Shown here in pieces: positions 16,000 through 24,050 of a DNA stretch of 64,000 nucleotides; the first letter of the stretch is position 1; each line of letters starts with the position of its first letter. This DNA comes from Pseudoduganella rivuli. Lineage in GTDB: Bacteria; Pseudomonadota; Gammaproteobacteria; Burkholderiales; Burkholderiaceae_D. A program made the position numbers and the translations under genes. Under the pieces are notes generated by a model that searched no databases, was not told where the DNA came from, and saw nothing but the letters and a program-made list of their open reading frames with translations. The stretch is from NCBI RefSeq assembly GCF_009674485.1, contig NZ_WKJJ01000027.1, positions 31,918 to 95,917 of the forward strand, read 5' to 3'.

Positions 16000-17009
16000 A
16001 GCATTTAATCAGTTGCGCGCTGCTGGCGTTTTCCCATGCCGCGCTGGCCGAAGACAGTACCGTGTTTTACCTGCGGGCGCAGACCGAATCGCTGGAAACC
16101 GCGTCGAACCGCGCCAACCATGGCTTCGGCATGGGCGAACTGCGCTGGCAAACGGATTTGCTGCGCGGTGTTGTCACGGCGCGGCACGACACCCGCGATG
16201 GCGACGTGCTGCGCGTGAATGAATTGTCGCTGGAACGGCCGCTGGCCGGCGGCTTCGCCACGGCCGGCAAAAAAGTCATGAGCTGGGATGTCGGCTATGC
16301 GTTCCGGCCGCTGGACGTGGTGCAGCAGGAAGACCGTCGCGCGTTGAATCCCGTGACCTTGGAAGGCGTTCCCATGCTGGCGTGGGAAGCGTTTGATGAA
16401 AGCCGCGCCGTTACCATCGTGTGGACCAATCCGGGGCACGGCAAGCGCGAACAGCCGAAAGGCGATGGCGCGCTGGCGGTGCGCCTGTACCGCCAGCAGG
16501 GTTCCACCGACCAGTATGCGGTGCTGCGGGTATCGGCGCGCAATGGGGTTGAAGGAGGCGTGTCGTTTTCCCATGTGGCCAGCGATGCGCTGGAATGGCA
16601 TGGGTCGGTGCTGCTGCAACAGCGGCATGACGAGTGGATCGTCAGCCGCACGGCGCCGCCACGGTGGCAGCGTGTTGACGGCGGCGGCAAGGCGCTGGCG
16701 GGGTTGACGTGGACCACGGAGAGCAAGTTTTCCGTGCTGGGCGAGGCATGGGTGGATCGCACTGCGGCGCGGGGGCGGCAGCGCAACGTGCTGCTGCGGG
16801 CGTCGCAGACCGAGGGAGATCTGGAGGTGGCGGCGGATGTGCTGTGGCAGCCTGGCCAGGGGGCGTATCGAGGGAGCCGCGTTGCTTCCGTGGGGACCAC
16901 GTGGAAGGCGTCGCCGTGGCTACTGAGTGCGAGCTTGCGGCATTTCAGTGGTGCGGCCAGCCATGTGGCGCGCAATGTGGCAGTCGCCACTTTGCAGTAT
17001 GCATTCTGA
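15996..17009 (+). CDS. Predicted outer-membrane beta-barrel protein
   Basis: The 337-residue protein has a signal peptide (1-18, ending AALAE) and alternating amphipathic strands throughout. It ends ATLQYAF; the C-terminal Phe is the usual BAM recognition residue of outer-membrane barrels. No known family is recognised. It is the last gene of the five-gene operon, overlapping the LolA-like gene by four bases (ATGA). It would complete a path from the inner-membrane ABC exporter through a periplasmic carrier to the outer membrane. Confidence 0.7.
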   Translation: MKHLISCALLAFSHAALAEDSTVFYLRAQTESLETASNRANHGFGMGELRWQTDLLRGVVTARHDTRDGDVLRVNELSLERPLAGGFATAGKKVMSWDVGYAFRPLDVVQQEDRRALNPVTLEGVPMLAWEAFDESRAVTIVWTNPGHGKREQPKGDGALAVRLYRQQGSTDQYAVLRVSARNGVEGGVSFSHVASDALEWHGSVLLQQRHDEWIVSRTAPPRWQRVDGGGKALAGLTWTTESKFSVLGEAWVDRTAARGRQRNVLLRASQTEGDLEVAADVLWQPGQGAYRGSRVASVGTTWKASPWLLSASLRHFSGAASHVARNVAVATLQYAF

Positions 17010-17028
17010 TCGGTGGCGCTTGCGCTAT

Positions 17029-17129
17029 GTAGGGCGGACTTTACAAGGCCGCCGTGCTGGCGTGGCCACTGGCGATTGTTTTGTCGGGATGCTGGCAATG
17101 GCGGCTTCGCTGGCGCGAAACCGCCCTAC
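17029..17129. repeat. REP-like inverted pair, GTAGGGCGG type
   Basis: GTAGGGCGG at 17029-17037, followed by a GGCCGCC arm, faces a second unit ending CCGCCCTAC at 17121-17129. Each unit is itself an imperfect hairpin. A second pair of the same kind is at 60142-60249. Confidence 0.65.
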
Positions 17130-17156
17130 GCGTTACAAGGCGCGGGTCGGATTGCG

Positions 17157-17954
17157 CTACATCTGGCGGAACAGGTGCGCATACAGCGGGCTGACGCGCA
17201 CCTTCTCGCTGCGGCCCCGCATGTGCAGCGCCAGCTTGCCTGCTTCATCCTTGACCGCCGACAGCACGCACGTGGCGTTCACGATCGTGCCCCGGTGTAC
17301 TTGCCAGAATACCTTGTCGTCCAGCTGCGGCAGCAATTCCTTCAAACTGGTGCGTATCAGCGCCTCGCTGTCCTGCGTCACCACGTTGACGTATTTATCC
17401 AGCGCTTCGAAATACACGACATCGCCGATCGGGATCATTTTCACCTGGTTGCCGACCGCCGCGCGGATTACCGTCAGCCGTTCCGGCGCGGCGGCGGGCG
17501 CACCGGCCAGGGCCGGCATCAGCGCCCGCATCTGGCCCAGCAAATCTTCCAGGCCGCCGCCCGGCGCTTTGGCGGACAGCCGTGCCTTCAGGCGCTCCAC
17601 GGTGCGCGCCAGGCGCGCATCCGTGACGGGTTTCAGCACATAATCGGCTGCTTCGCGGTCGAAGGCGTCGACCGCATATTCGTCGTAGGCCGTCACGAAC
17701 ACGATTTGCGGAAACGGCTTGTCGCCGTCCCACAATTCCGCCAGTTCTTCGGCTGCTTCCAGGCCCGTCTTGCCGGGCATTTTGATATCCAGGAACAGCA
17801 CATCGGGACGCAGCGCCAGCGCCTTTTCCACGGCGGCCACGCCGTGCGGACAGGTGGCGGCAATCGTCAACTCCGGCCACAGGCGTTGCAATGCATGCGC
17901 CAGGGTGGCGGCGAGGATCGGTTCGTCTTCGGCAATAATCGCGTGCAGGGTCAT
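17157..17954 (-). CDS. LytTR-family response regulator (LytR/AlgR type)
   Basis: This 265-residue protein has a receiver domain (1-125; acidic pocket AEDEP, phospho-acceptor Asp56 in LFLDIKMPG, switch Thr in VTAYDEYA, Lys in LKPV) and a LytTR DNA-binding domain (about 160-262, IPIGDVVYFEALDKYVNVVT, then ELLPQLDDKVFWQVHRGTIV). LytTR domains bind paired direct repeats. It lies three bases after the sensor kinase gene, in one operon. Repeats at 12561 and 19087 are proposed as its sites, making the Lol-like operon and its own operon the likely targets. Confidence 0.93.
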   Translation of the reverse strand: MTLHAIIAEDEPILAATLAHALQRLWPELTIAATCPHGVAAVEKALALRPDVLFLDIKMPGKTGLEAAEELAELWDGDKPFPQIVFVTAYDEYAVDAFDREAADYVLKPVTDARLARTVERLKARLSAKAPGGGLEDLLGQMRALMPALAGAPAAAPERLTVIRAAVGNQVKMIPIGDVVYFEALDKYVNVVTQDSEALIRTSLKELLPQLDDKVFWQVHRGTIVNATCVLSAVKDEAGKLALHMRGRSEKVRVSPLYAHLFRQM

Positions 17955-17957
17955 AAG

Positions 17958-19025
17958 TTAAACCGGTAAGGTGATGCGGGCCAGCGCGCCTTGCGGCTGC
18001 GCGGGTTCCAGGGTCAGGCTGGCATGGTCGCCATACAGCGCGCGCAAGCGTTCGCGCGTATTGGCCAGCCCCACGTTGGTGCCTTTCTTGCCGGGCCCCG
18101 CGTCGGGACCACGGCCATTGTCCTGCACCGTCAATGCCAGTGCGCCGTCGTGCAGCGCGGCGCCCACGGCGACGTGACCGCCTTCGATCTTCGGTTCCAG
18201 TCCGTGGGCAATGGCGTTTTCCACCAGCGGCTGCAACAGCATCGGCGGCACTTCGTGCGCGCGCAGTGCTTGCGGCAAGTCGAACGAATAGCTGAGGCGC
18301 TCGCCCATACGGATCTGCATCAGGCCAAGATACGCTTCCATCTGCGCGAACTCCTGTTCCAGCGTATTGCTGCCGGCGCGCGACGACGTCAGCGTGGCGC
18401 GCAGGTACTGGATCAGCAAGTCCAGCATTTGCTGGGCGCGCGGCGGATCGATCGCGATCAGGCCCTGCAAGTTGGCCAGCGTGTTGAACAGCATGTGCGG
18501 CTCGATCTGCGCCTGCAACGATTGCAGTTGCGCTTGCAGCGCCTGGCGCGCCACGGTTTCCGTGCGCGCTTTTTCCTGCGCCAGTTCCGCTTCCGCGCGC
18601 ATGGCTTTTTCGCGGTGCGCGAAGAAGACCGTGGCAAAACCTGCCGCGATCAGGGTGATCACCAGGCTGCTGGCACCGCCGGCACTGGTGAACGAAAACA
18701 AACCGGTCAACGGATAGCCAAGGATTTTCCCCGCCAGCCAGCCGCCCGCCATTTGCGCCACCGGCGCCACCGCAGCAATGATCAGCGCAAAGACCAGCCA
18801 GTTGGGCCGCCCCGACTCGCCCCAGATCGACAGGCGGATGCCGTCGATCAGCAGGAACGCCGTGGTTCCGATGCAGGTCGAGATGATCAGGCTGCTGACG
18901 AAGTTGCCGTCGGACTTCAACACATAGGTCACCACCAGCGCGCAGGCGACATTGAACACCATCGCATAGCAAAAATCGCGCGCCAGGCGGTGGAAAGGAA
19001 ACGTGGATAACTTCTGGGCAGTCAT
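17958..19025 (-). CDS. LytS/YehU-type sensor histidine kinase
   Basis: This 355-residue membrane kinase has four helices (about 18-38, 46-62, 76-100, 108-135) with very short loops, a coiled linker rich in Gln/Ala, and a His_kinase domain with QIEPHMLFN (phospho-acceptor His177), VENAIAHGLEP (N box) and DNGRG (G box). It lacks an extracytoplasmic sensing domain, so it probably detects a signal in or near the membrane. I prefer the ATG at 19025; then the distance to the upstream direct repeats (61 bases) nearly equals that at the Lol-like operon (63). An ATG at 19037 is in frame. Confidence 0.9.
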   Translation of the reverse strand: MTAQKLSTFPFHRLARDFCYAMVFNVACALVVTYVLKSDGNFVSSLIISTCIGTTAFLLIDGIRLSIWGESGRPNWLVFALIIAAVAPVAQMAGGWLAGKILGYPLTGLFSFTSAGGASSLVITLIAAGFATVFFAHREKAMRAEAELAQEKARTETVARQALQAQLQSLQAQIEPHMLFNTLANLQGLIAIDPPRAQQMLDLLIQYLRATLTSSRAGSNTLEQEFAQMEAYLGLMQIRMGERLSYSFDLPQALRAHEVPPMLLQPLVENAIAHGLEPKIEGGHVAVGAALHDGALALTVQDNGRGPDAGPGKKGTNVGLANTRERLRALYGDHASLTLEPAQPQGALARITLPV

Positions 19026-19086
19026 GACGGCGTACATGGGGAAGGATGCCGCATTCTCGCGTGCCGTTAGCGTAAAGGCAACCCGG

Positions 19087-19143
19087 ATGCGACGAAACCG
19101 TTGCGTGGCGGCGCGAAACCGGTTGCCGGCGGAGCGAGACCGG
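19087..19143 (-). promoter_or_regulatory. Three 21-bp-spaced direct repeats upstream of the LytS/LytTR operon
   Basis: Read on the minus strand, CCGGTCTCGC (19143-19134), CCGGTTTCGC (19122-19113) and ACGGTTTCGT (19101-19092) are spaced exactly 21 bp, and the last continues as CGGTTTCGTCGCAT, the same 14-mer as at 12583-12596. Probable binding sites of the LytTR regulator encoded by this operon. Confidence 0.65.
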
Positions 19144-19165
19144 GAATCCCGGTGCCTCAAGGGCC

Positions 19166-20527
19166 TCAGGTGCCGTAGCGGCGTACGCTGGCGACGTTGG
19201 CGGGCGGCGTGAACAGCTTCGGCTGCGGTGGCGCCACGGGCGCCGGCGCGGCCATCGAGCGGTCATCGTCCAGCATGCGCACCAGCGGCGCCAGCACGAT
19301 TTTTTCGTCGGGGGTGGTGGTGTGCAGTGCCACGTCGCGCGCAATGTCGCGCAGCCGCCATTGCAGTTCGCGGCAAGCCACTTCGCGCTCGAACAGTAAT
19401 TCGTCGCAGCCGCCGTTGAAGCCGGGCTGCTGGCGCACATACACATCCAGCCCGGTGCTGATGAAGGCGCGCTGGATATGGCGCACGCGGCCCACGGTGG
19501 TGTCCAGCAACTGGCGCGTGGTCGGCGATTTCGCGGCCGGGCCTTCGAGCAGGTTCCTGCCGATTTCCAGGATGGTCGAAATGCGCCAGAACAGGCGCTC
19601 CACGCTTTCGCCACCCAGCGCGCGCACGTCGCCGCCCTGCTCCGGGCCGGCCATGCGCAACGCGCCGGAAATGGCCGACAGCAATTCGTGCGAGTGTTCG
19701 CCGGGGATGATTTTCAATGCCAGTTCGGCCCGTTGCAACGGGTGGTCTTTCAACAGCACACCGGCAATCATTTCCGCCACCGACACCGCCTGCCCCGCCG
19801 CGCTGATCTGGTTGCCGGAAATCTGGCGCGGATAACCCGTGCCGTCATACCGTTCGTGGTGTTCCGCCACCGCGCGGCCGACCGCGGCGGGATAGCCGCC
19901 CAGCTCATCGATCAGCATCTGGCCGATGCGCGGGTGCACAACGATGTGCGACCATTCGTGCGGCAGCAGGCGCTTGCCGCGCGCCAGGTACGCGGGGTCG
20001 ATATACAGTTCGCCGATATCGTGCAGCAGGCCGGCCAGGCCGGCAATGGTGACGTCGTTTTCACTCAGGCCCAGCTTTTTCGCCATGCAGATCGACAGCA
20101 GGCTGACCAGCACGGCGTGTTCCAGCGCATTGGCGCCGTTGCGCTGGGAGACCGTCAGCATCAGCGACAGCGCATTGCCGAACTCCATGCGCGACAGGTG
20201 CGCCAGCGCGGACGAGCCGCCCGTGCTGGTGGCGCGCAGGATATGGGCGACGGGCGGGCTGGTATCGATCAGGCGCGCGGCAATGGCAACGATGGTGTTG
20301 GCGTCCACGCCGTCGCGCACGCGCACGCAGCTTTCAAACGGGCGCTTGAGCTTATGCAGGATCAGCTTTTCCTGCAGGGCGCGCGTGACACGGGCGCCCT
20401 TGGCCACCAGTTTCATGCCGCGCACGTCGAGGATGTCGACGATCACTTCCACCGCCATGGTCTCGGCCACGTCCATTACCTTGCCAAGGTAATGTTTGTT
20501 GACTGGGAGTGCGTTCAGGGCGGACAT
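19166..20527 (-). CDS. HD-GYP domain protein (putative c-di-GMP phosphodiesterase)
   Basis: The 453-residue cytoplasmic protein has an N-terminal ~100-residue region of unknown fold (VEVIVDILDVRGMKLVAKGA) and an HD-GYP domain: HD at 169-170 in LLHDIGELYID, then HHERYDGTGYP at 223-233 with the full GYP signature. HD-GYP proteins hydrolyse cyclic di-GMP to pGpG or GMP. The C-terminus (after ~350) is not recognised. I chose the ATG at 20527 because the domain-like sequence begins there; the frame is open to 20623. It is on the same strand as the LytS-type gene, but the kinase promoter repeats lie between them. Confidence 0.87.
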   Translation of the reverse strand: MSALNALPVNKHYLGKVMDVAETMAVEVIVDILDVRGMKLVAKGARVTRALQEKLILHKLKRPFESCVRVRDGVDANTIVAIAARLIDTSPPVAHILRATSTGGSSALAHLSRMEFGNALSLMLTVSQRNGANALEHAVLVSLLSICMAKKLGLSENDVTIAGLAGLLHDIGELYIDPAYLARGKRLLPHEWSHIVVHPRIGQMLIDELGGYPAAVGRAVAEHHERYDGTGYPRQISGNQISAAGQAVSVAEMIAGVLLKDHPLQRAELALKIIPGEHSHELLSAISGALRMAGPEQGGDVRALGGESVERLFWRISTILEIGRNLLEGPAAKSPTTRQLLDTTVGRVRHIQRAFISTGLDVYVRQQPGFNGGCDELLFEREVACRELQWRLRDIARDVALHTTTPDEKIVLAPLVRMLDDDRSMAAPAPVAPPQPKLFTPPANVASVRRYGT

Positions 20528-20757
20528 CGCGGCTACCTCGGTGGTTGTGACGGAAAGCTGATTAACTATCGTTATGATAGCACCATTCATTGCCGTATGG
20601 AAATTTACATTTCCACATAGCAATTAGTCGAAATAGCGCATACCATCTAGTCACGGGCCCAACATAATTGCAGGCTCCCCACTTTGCGCGTTGTTAAAAG
20701 ATTGCCTTTTACTTAAGCAACGCTACAATGGAACATCCCACTCTGTGAGGTTTCACC

Positions 20758-21147
20758 ATGTCGAATACCTCTTCTCACTGCGCTTTGGCCATGCTGGCTG
20801 AAGAAATGCTGATGCTGGTCCTCGCCGGCAGGAAAACCGCGACCTGCATGCCGCTGGCAAAGCTCACCGCGGCCGGCACGCCTATCCCCGAACCGGGCAA
20901 GCGCGACGTGGTGCTCGATGGCGACGGCGTTCCCGCCTGCACCGTGGAAACCGTGGCGGTCGTCACGTGCCGGTTCGATGAAGTCACGGAAGAATTCGCC
21001 CGTGCCGAGGGCGAGCCGTCACTGGACGCGTGGCGCATTTCCCATTCGCGCCACTTTGCACGCAATGGCGGGTTTACGCCGGCCATGAAGCTGGTGTGCG
21101 AGCAGTTCAAGGTGGTGGAAATGCTGGGAACGTACAAAAAAGTTTGA
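20758..21147 (+). CDS. ASCH domain protein
   Basis: This 129-residue protein matches the ASCH family, a small beta-barrel with an RNA-binding-like cleft: GRKTATCMPLAKL, VVLDGDGVPACTVETVAVV, EEFARAEGEPSLDAWRISHSRHF and a final CEQFKVVEML. Some ASCH proteins have N4-acetylcytidine amidohydrolase or nuclease activity, but most are undefined. The acidic and Lys residues near the start of the domain (GRKTAT) are kept. It is a single gene with its own promoter region (20640-20757) between the HD-GYP gene and the RTX pair. Confidence 0.85.
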   Translation: MSNTSSHCALAMLAEEMLMLVLAGRKTATCMPLAKLTAAGTPIPEPGKRDVVLDGDGVPACTVETVAVVTCRFDEVTEEFARAEGEPSLDAWRISHSRHFARNGGFTPAMKLVCEQFKVVEMLGTYKKV

Positions 21148-21162
21148 AACGGGAATACCGGC

Positions 21163-21197
21163 TTTCGTCAGGTCCACACGCGGCTATAATTGCAAAA
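21163..21197 (+). promoter_or_regulatory. Putative promoter of RTX gene 2
   Basis: A perfect TATAAT (21185-21190) is followed by TGCAAAA and preceded by a weak TTTCGT 16 bases upstream. The -10 and following bases match those in front of RTX gene 1 (10385-10397). Confidence 0.45.
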
Positions 21198-21239
21198 TAA
21201 TTAACTGTGCTGATTTGGCACTTCCCAAGACATTATTGC

Positions 21240-24038
21240 ATGGCTTACCTGACCCTCACTTCGATCTATCCCTACCGTAACAACACCGACATTCCAGCCA
21301 ACGCCAGCCTGGAGCTGGGCTTCAGCGAACCGGTCGCCGCCGGCTGGGGCTCCATCCAGATTTACCACGGCTACGACTCGGCAGTGACGATCGATATTCG
21401 CAGCCCGCTCGTTACCATCACTGGCAACAAGGTGCTGGTGGATCTGCCGGACATGCTGTATGGGCATGGGTATTCGATCATTGTGTCCTATGGCGCCCTC
21501 ACGTCCATCGACGGCGCAACCTTCAACAACTACGAATCCACGGCATTCAGCATCATCCGCAGCACGGAGCCGCAGATCGTCACGGGCACGGATTTGTACG
21601 ATCAAATCAATGGCCGCAACGGCGACGATGTGCTGAATGGCGCCGGCGGCGACGACTTGATCCACGGCTGGGAAGGCAACGATACGCTGTTTGGCGGCAT
21701 AGGCAACGACACGCTCAATGGCGGCCTGGGTGACGATGTGCTGGACGGCGGCGATGGCGATGACTGGCTGGCGGACAACGATCCCGGTGTGCTGGAATAT
21801 GCCGGCGACGGCAACGACACGCTGCGGGGCGGCAACGGCAATGACAACCTGCGCAGCACCACGGGCGACGACGTGCTGGAAGGCGGCGACGGCAACGACT
21901 ACCTGGATGCCCTTTATGGCCACGATACGTTGCGGGGCGGCGCCGGCAACGACCAGTTGAGGGTGTTTGCCAGCGACGGTTCCACCGCGGATGGCGGTGA
22001 CGGCAACGATGACCTGCGGGGCGGCGTCAATGACACGTTATTGGGCGGCACCGGCGACGACAAGCTGATACTGGCGGGCTGGAGCGCCGCCGGCAAGGGC
22101 GTTGCCGACGGCGGCGCCGGCAACGATTTCTTCGAAATCCGGCCTGACCTCGCTCAGCTGGAGGCCGTGCTGACGGGCGGCCCGGGCAGCGACACGTTCC
22201 AGTTCCTCGCCGGCGGATCGGAGCCCCTGACGCACACCATCACGGATTTCGAACCGGGCAAGGACAAGCTGGACTTACCCGACGTGAAGCTGGCTTACCC
22301 CAACGGCAACCCGTTTGCGGGCGGCTACCTGCACGCGGAACAGCGTGGCGCCGACACCGTGATTTCCCTCGATCCGGATGGCCCGGCCGGCAGCAAGTCG
22401 GTGATTGCGCCCTATCTGATCCTGGAAAATGTCGCGCTGGCGGCGCTTGGCCCCGGCGACTTCGACGGCTACCTGGCGCCGGACGGCAGCAGCACCGGCT
22501 TCCAGTTGCAGGGCGCCGGCGGCAACGATACGCTGACCGGCTCGCAAATGGCCGACACCCTGTCCGGTGGCGCCGGCCAGGACCGTCTCGATGGCTTGGG
22601 CGGGAACGACTTGCTCGATGGCGGCGACGATGCCGACACCATCAACGGCGGCGCCGGCAATGACACGCTGCGTGGCGGCAATGGCGCGGATACGCTGACC
22701 GGCAACGATGGCGACGATACCTTCGATGGCGGCGACGATGACGATTACCTGTTCGACGGCAGCGGCAGCAACGTGCTGCATGGTGGCGCCGGCCACGACA
22801 ACATCCGGCTCAGCGGCGGCGACAACCGCGTGTATGGCGACGCGGGCATCGACTTCGTCACCATTGAAAAGGGCTCGGCCATCATCGATGCGGGCGACGG
22901 CAATGACCGCATCGCCGTGACCGGCATCCAGACCGATGTCACCGCCACTGGCGGCGCCGGCCGCGACCGCTACACCTTCGCGTCAACGCTGGAAAAGCCG
23001 GTCACCATCACGGATTTCGCCACCGGCAAGGATGGCGACATTGTCGACCCGTTCACCTTCTTCAGCGATACCAGCCACCCCGCCAACTTGTTCCTGACGG
23101 GGCAACTGCGCCTGCAGCAGCAAGGCGCCGATACCTGGCTGCAGGTGGACAAGGACGGTCCGGCCGGCGCCGGCGAATTCAAGACCATGGTCATCCTGCG
23201 CAACACGCAAATGGCCGCGCTGACCAACGATAACTTCGCCCAGGGCATCCACCCGTCCGGCACCAGCCAGGGCGAAACCATCATCGAAGACGCGGGCCGG
23301 GACGAACTGATCGGCGGCTTCCAGAATGACTACCTCGACGGCGGCGGCGGCAACGACAGGCTGGTGGGCAATGGCGGCAACGATACGCTGATCGGCGGCG
23401 CCGGCAACGACGACCTGACGGGCGGCGCGGGCAGCGACAAGCTCGATGGCGGCGACGGTTTGGACTGGGCGCACTACGACTCGGCGTTTGCCAACTACCG
23501 CGTGACGCGCAGCGACGGTGTGCTGCGCGTGGAAAACAGCATCACGGGCGACGTCGACACCATCGCCAACGTGGAGCGCATCGAGTACAGCGAAGTCTTG
23601 CCACTCGTCTTCAGCTACAACATCACCCGCGTCGCGTATGACGTCGACGCCAACGGCAATGCAGGCAAGGTCTATCGCCTGTACCAGGCAGCCTATGACC
23701 GCACGCCCGACGCCTACGGCTTCCGCTTCTGGCTGGGCAACGCGGACCGGGGGCAAACCATGGCGGAAATGGCGAAATTCTTCATGGGGTCGGACGAATT
23801 CAAACAACTGTACGGCGAGCAACCGTCCAATGCGGATTTCGTCACGCGCCTGTACCACAACGTCCTGCACCGCGATCCGGAACCGGATGGCTATAGCTAC
23901 TGGGTGGCCTTATTGAATCGCAATGGCGCCACGCAGCTGGATATGTTGAACACCTTTGCCGAGAGCAAGGAGAATATGGAAAACGTGGCGAAGATTATTG
24001 GTGAGGGAATTTCCTATAACTATTACGGTCCGTACTGA
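21240..24038 (+). CDS. RTX calcium-binding protein with Ig-like and DUF4214 domains (2)
   Basis: This 932-residue protein has the same plan as RTX gene 1: an Ig-like N-terminal domain (1-115; ASLELGFSEPVAAGWG, KVLVDLPDMLYGHGYSIIV), three blocks of GGxGxDxLxG nonapeptides (about 120-300, 420-560, 680-750) separated by two beta-rich segments each with ITDFEPGKD/ITDFATGKD, and a DUF4214 domain at about 805-925 (VYRLYQAAYDRTPDAYGFRFWLG, LYHNVLHRDPEPDG). I chose the ATG at 21240, which gives a start matching RTX 1. No signal peptide; type I export is expected. The next RTX gene follows after 12 bases. Confidence 0.87.
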   Translation: MAYLTLTSIYPYRNNTDIPANASLELGFSEPVAAGWGSIQIYHGYDSAVTIDIRSPLVTITGNKVLVDLPDMLYGHGYSIIVSYGALTSIDGATFNNYESTAFSIIRSTEPQIVTGTDLYDQINGRNGDDVLNGAGGDDLIHGWEGNDTLFGGIGNDTLNGGLGDDVLDGGDGDDWLADNDPGVLEYAGDGNDTLRGGNGNDNLRSTTGDDVLEGGDGNDYLDALYGHDTLRGGAGNDQLRVFASDGSTADGGDGNDDLRGGVNDTLLGGTGDDKLILAGWSAAGKGVADGGAGNDFFEIRPDLAQLEAVLTGGPGSDTFQFLAGGSEPLTHTITDFEPGKDKLDLPDVKLAYPNGNPFAGGYLHAEQRGADTVISLDPDGPAGSKSVIAPYLILENVALAALGPGDFDGYLAPDGSSTGFQLQGAGGNDTLTGSQMADTLSGGAGQDRLDGLGGNDLLDGGDDADTINGGAGNDTLRGGNGADTLTGNDGDDTFDGGDDDDYLFDGSGSNVLHGGAGHDNIRLSGGDNRVYGDAGIDFVTIEKGSAIIDAGDGNDRIAVTGIQTDVTATGGAGRDRYTFASTLEKPVTITDFATGKDGDIVDPFTFFSDTSHPANLFLTGQLRLQQQGADTWLQVDKDGPAGAGEFKTMVILRNTQMAALTNDNFAQGIHPSGTSQGETIIEDAGRDELIGGFQNDYLDGGGGNDRLVGNGGNDTLIGGAGNDDLTGGAGSDKLDGGDGLDWAHYDSAFANYRVTRSDGVLRVENSITGDVDTIANVERIEYSEVLPLVFSYNITRVAYDVDANGNAGKVYRLYQAAYDRTPDAYGFRFWLGNADRGQTMAEMAKFFMGSDEFKQLYGEQPSNADFVTRLYHNVLHRDPEPDGYSYWVALLNRNGATQLDMLNTFAESKENMENVAKIIGEGISYNYYGPY

Positions 24039-24050
24039 CATGGAACTGTC

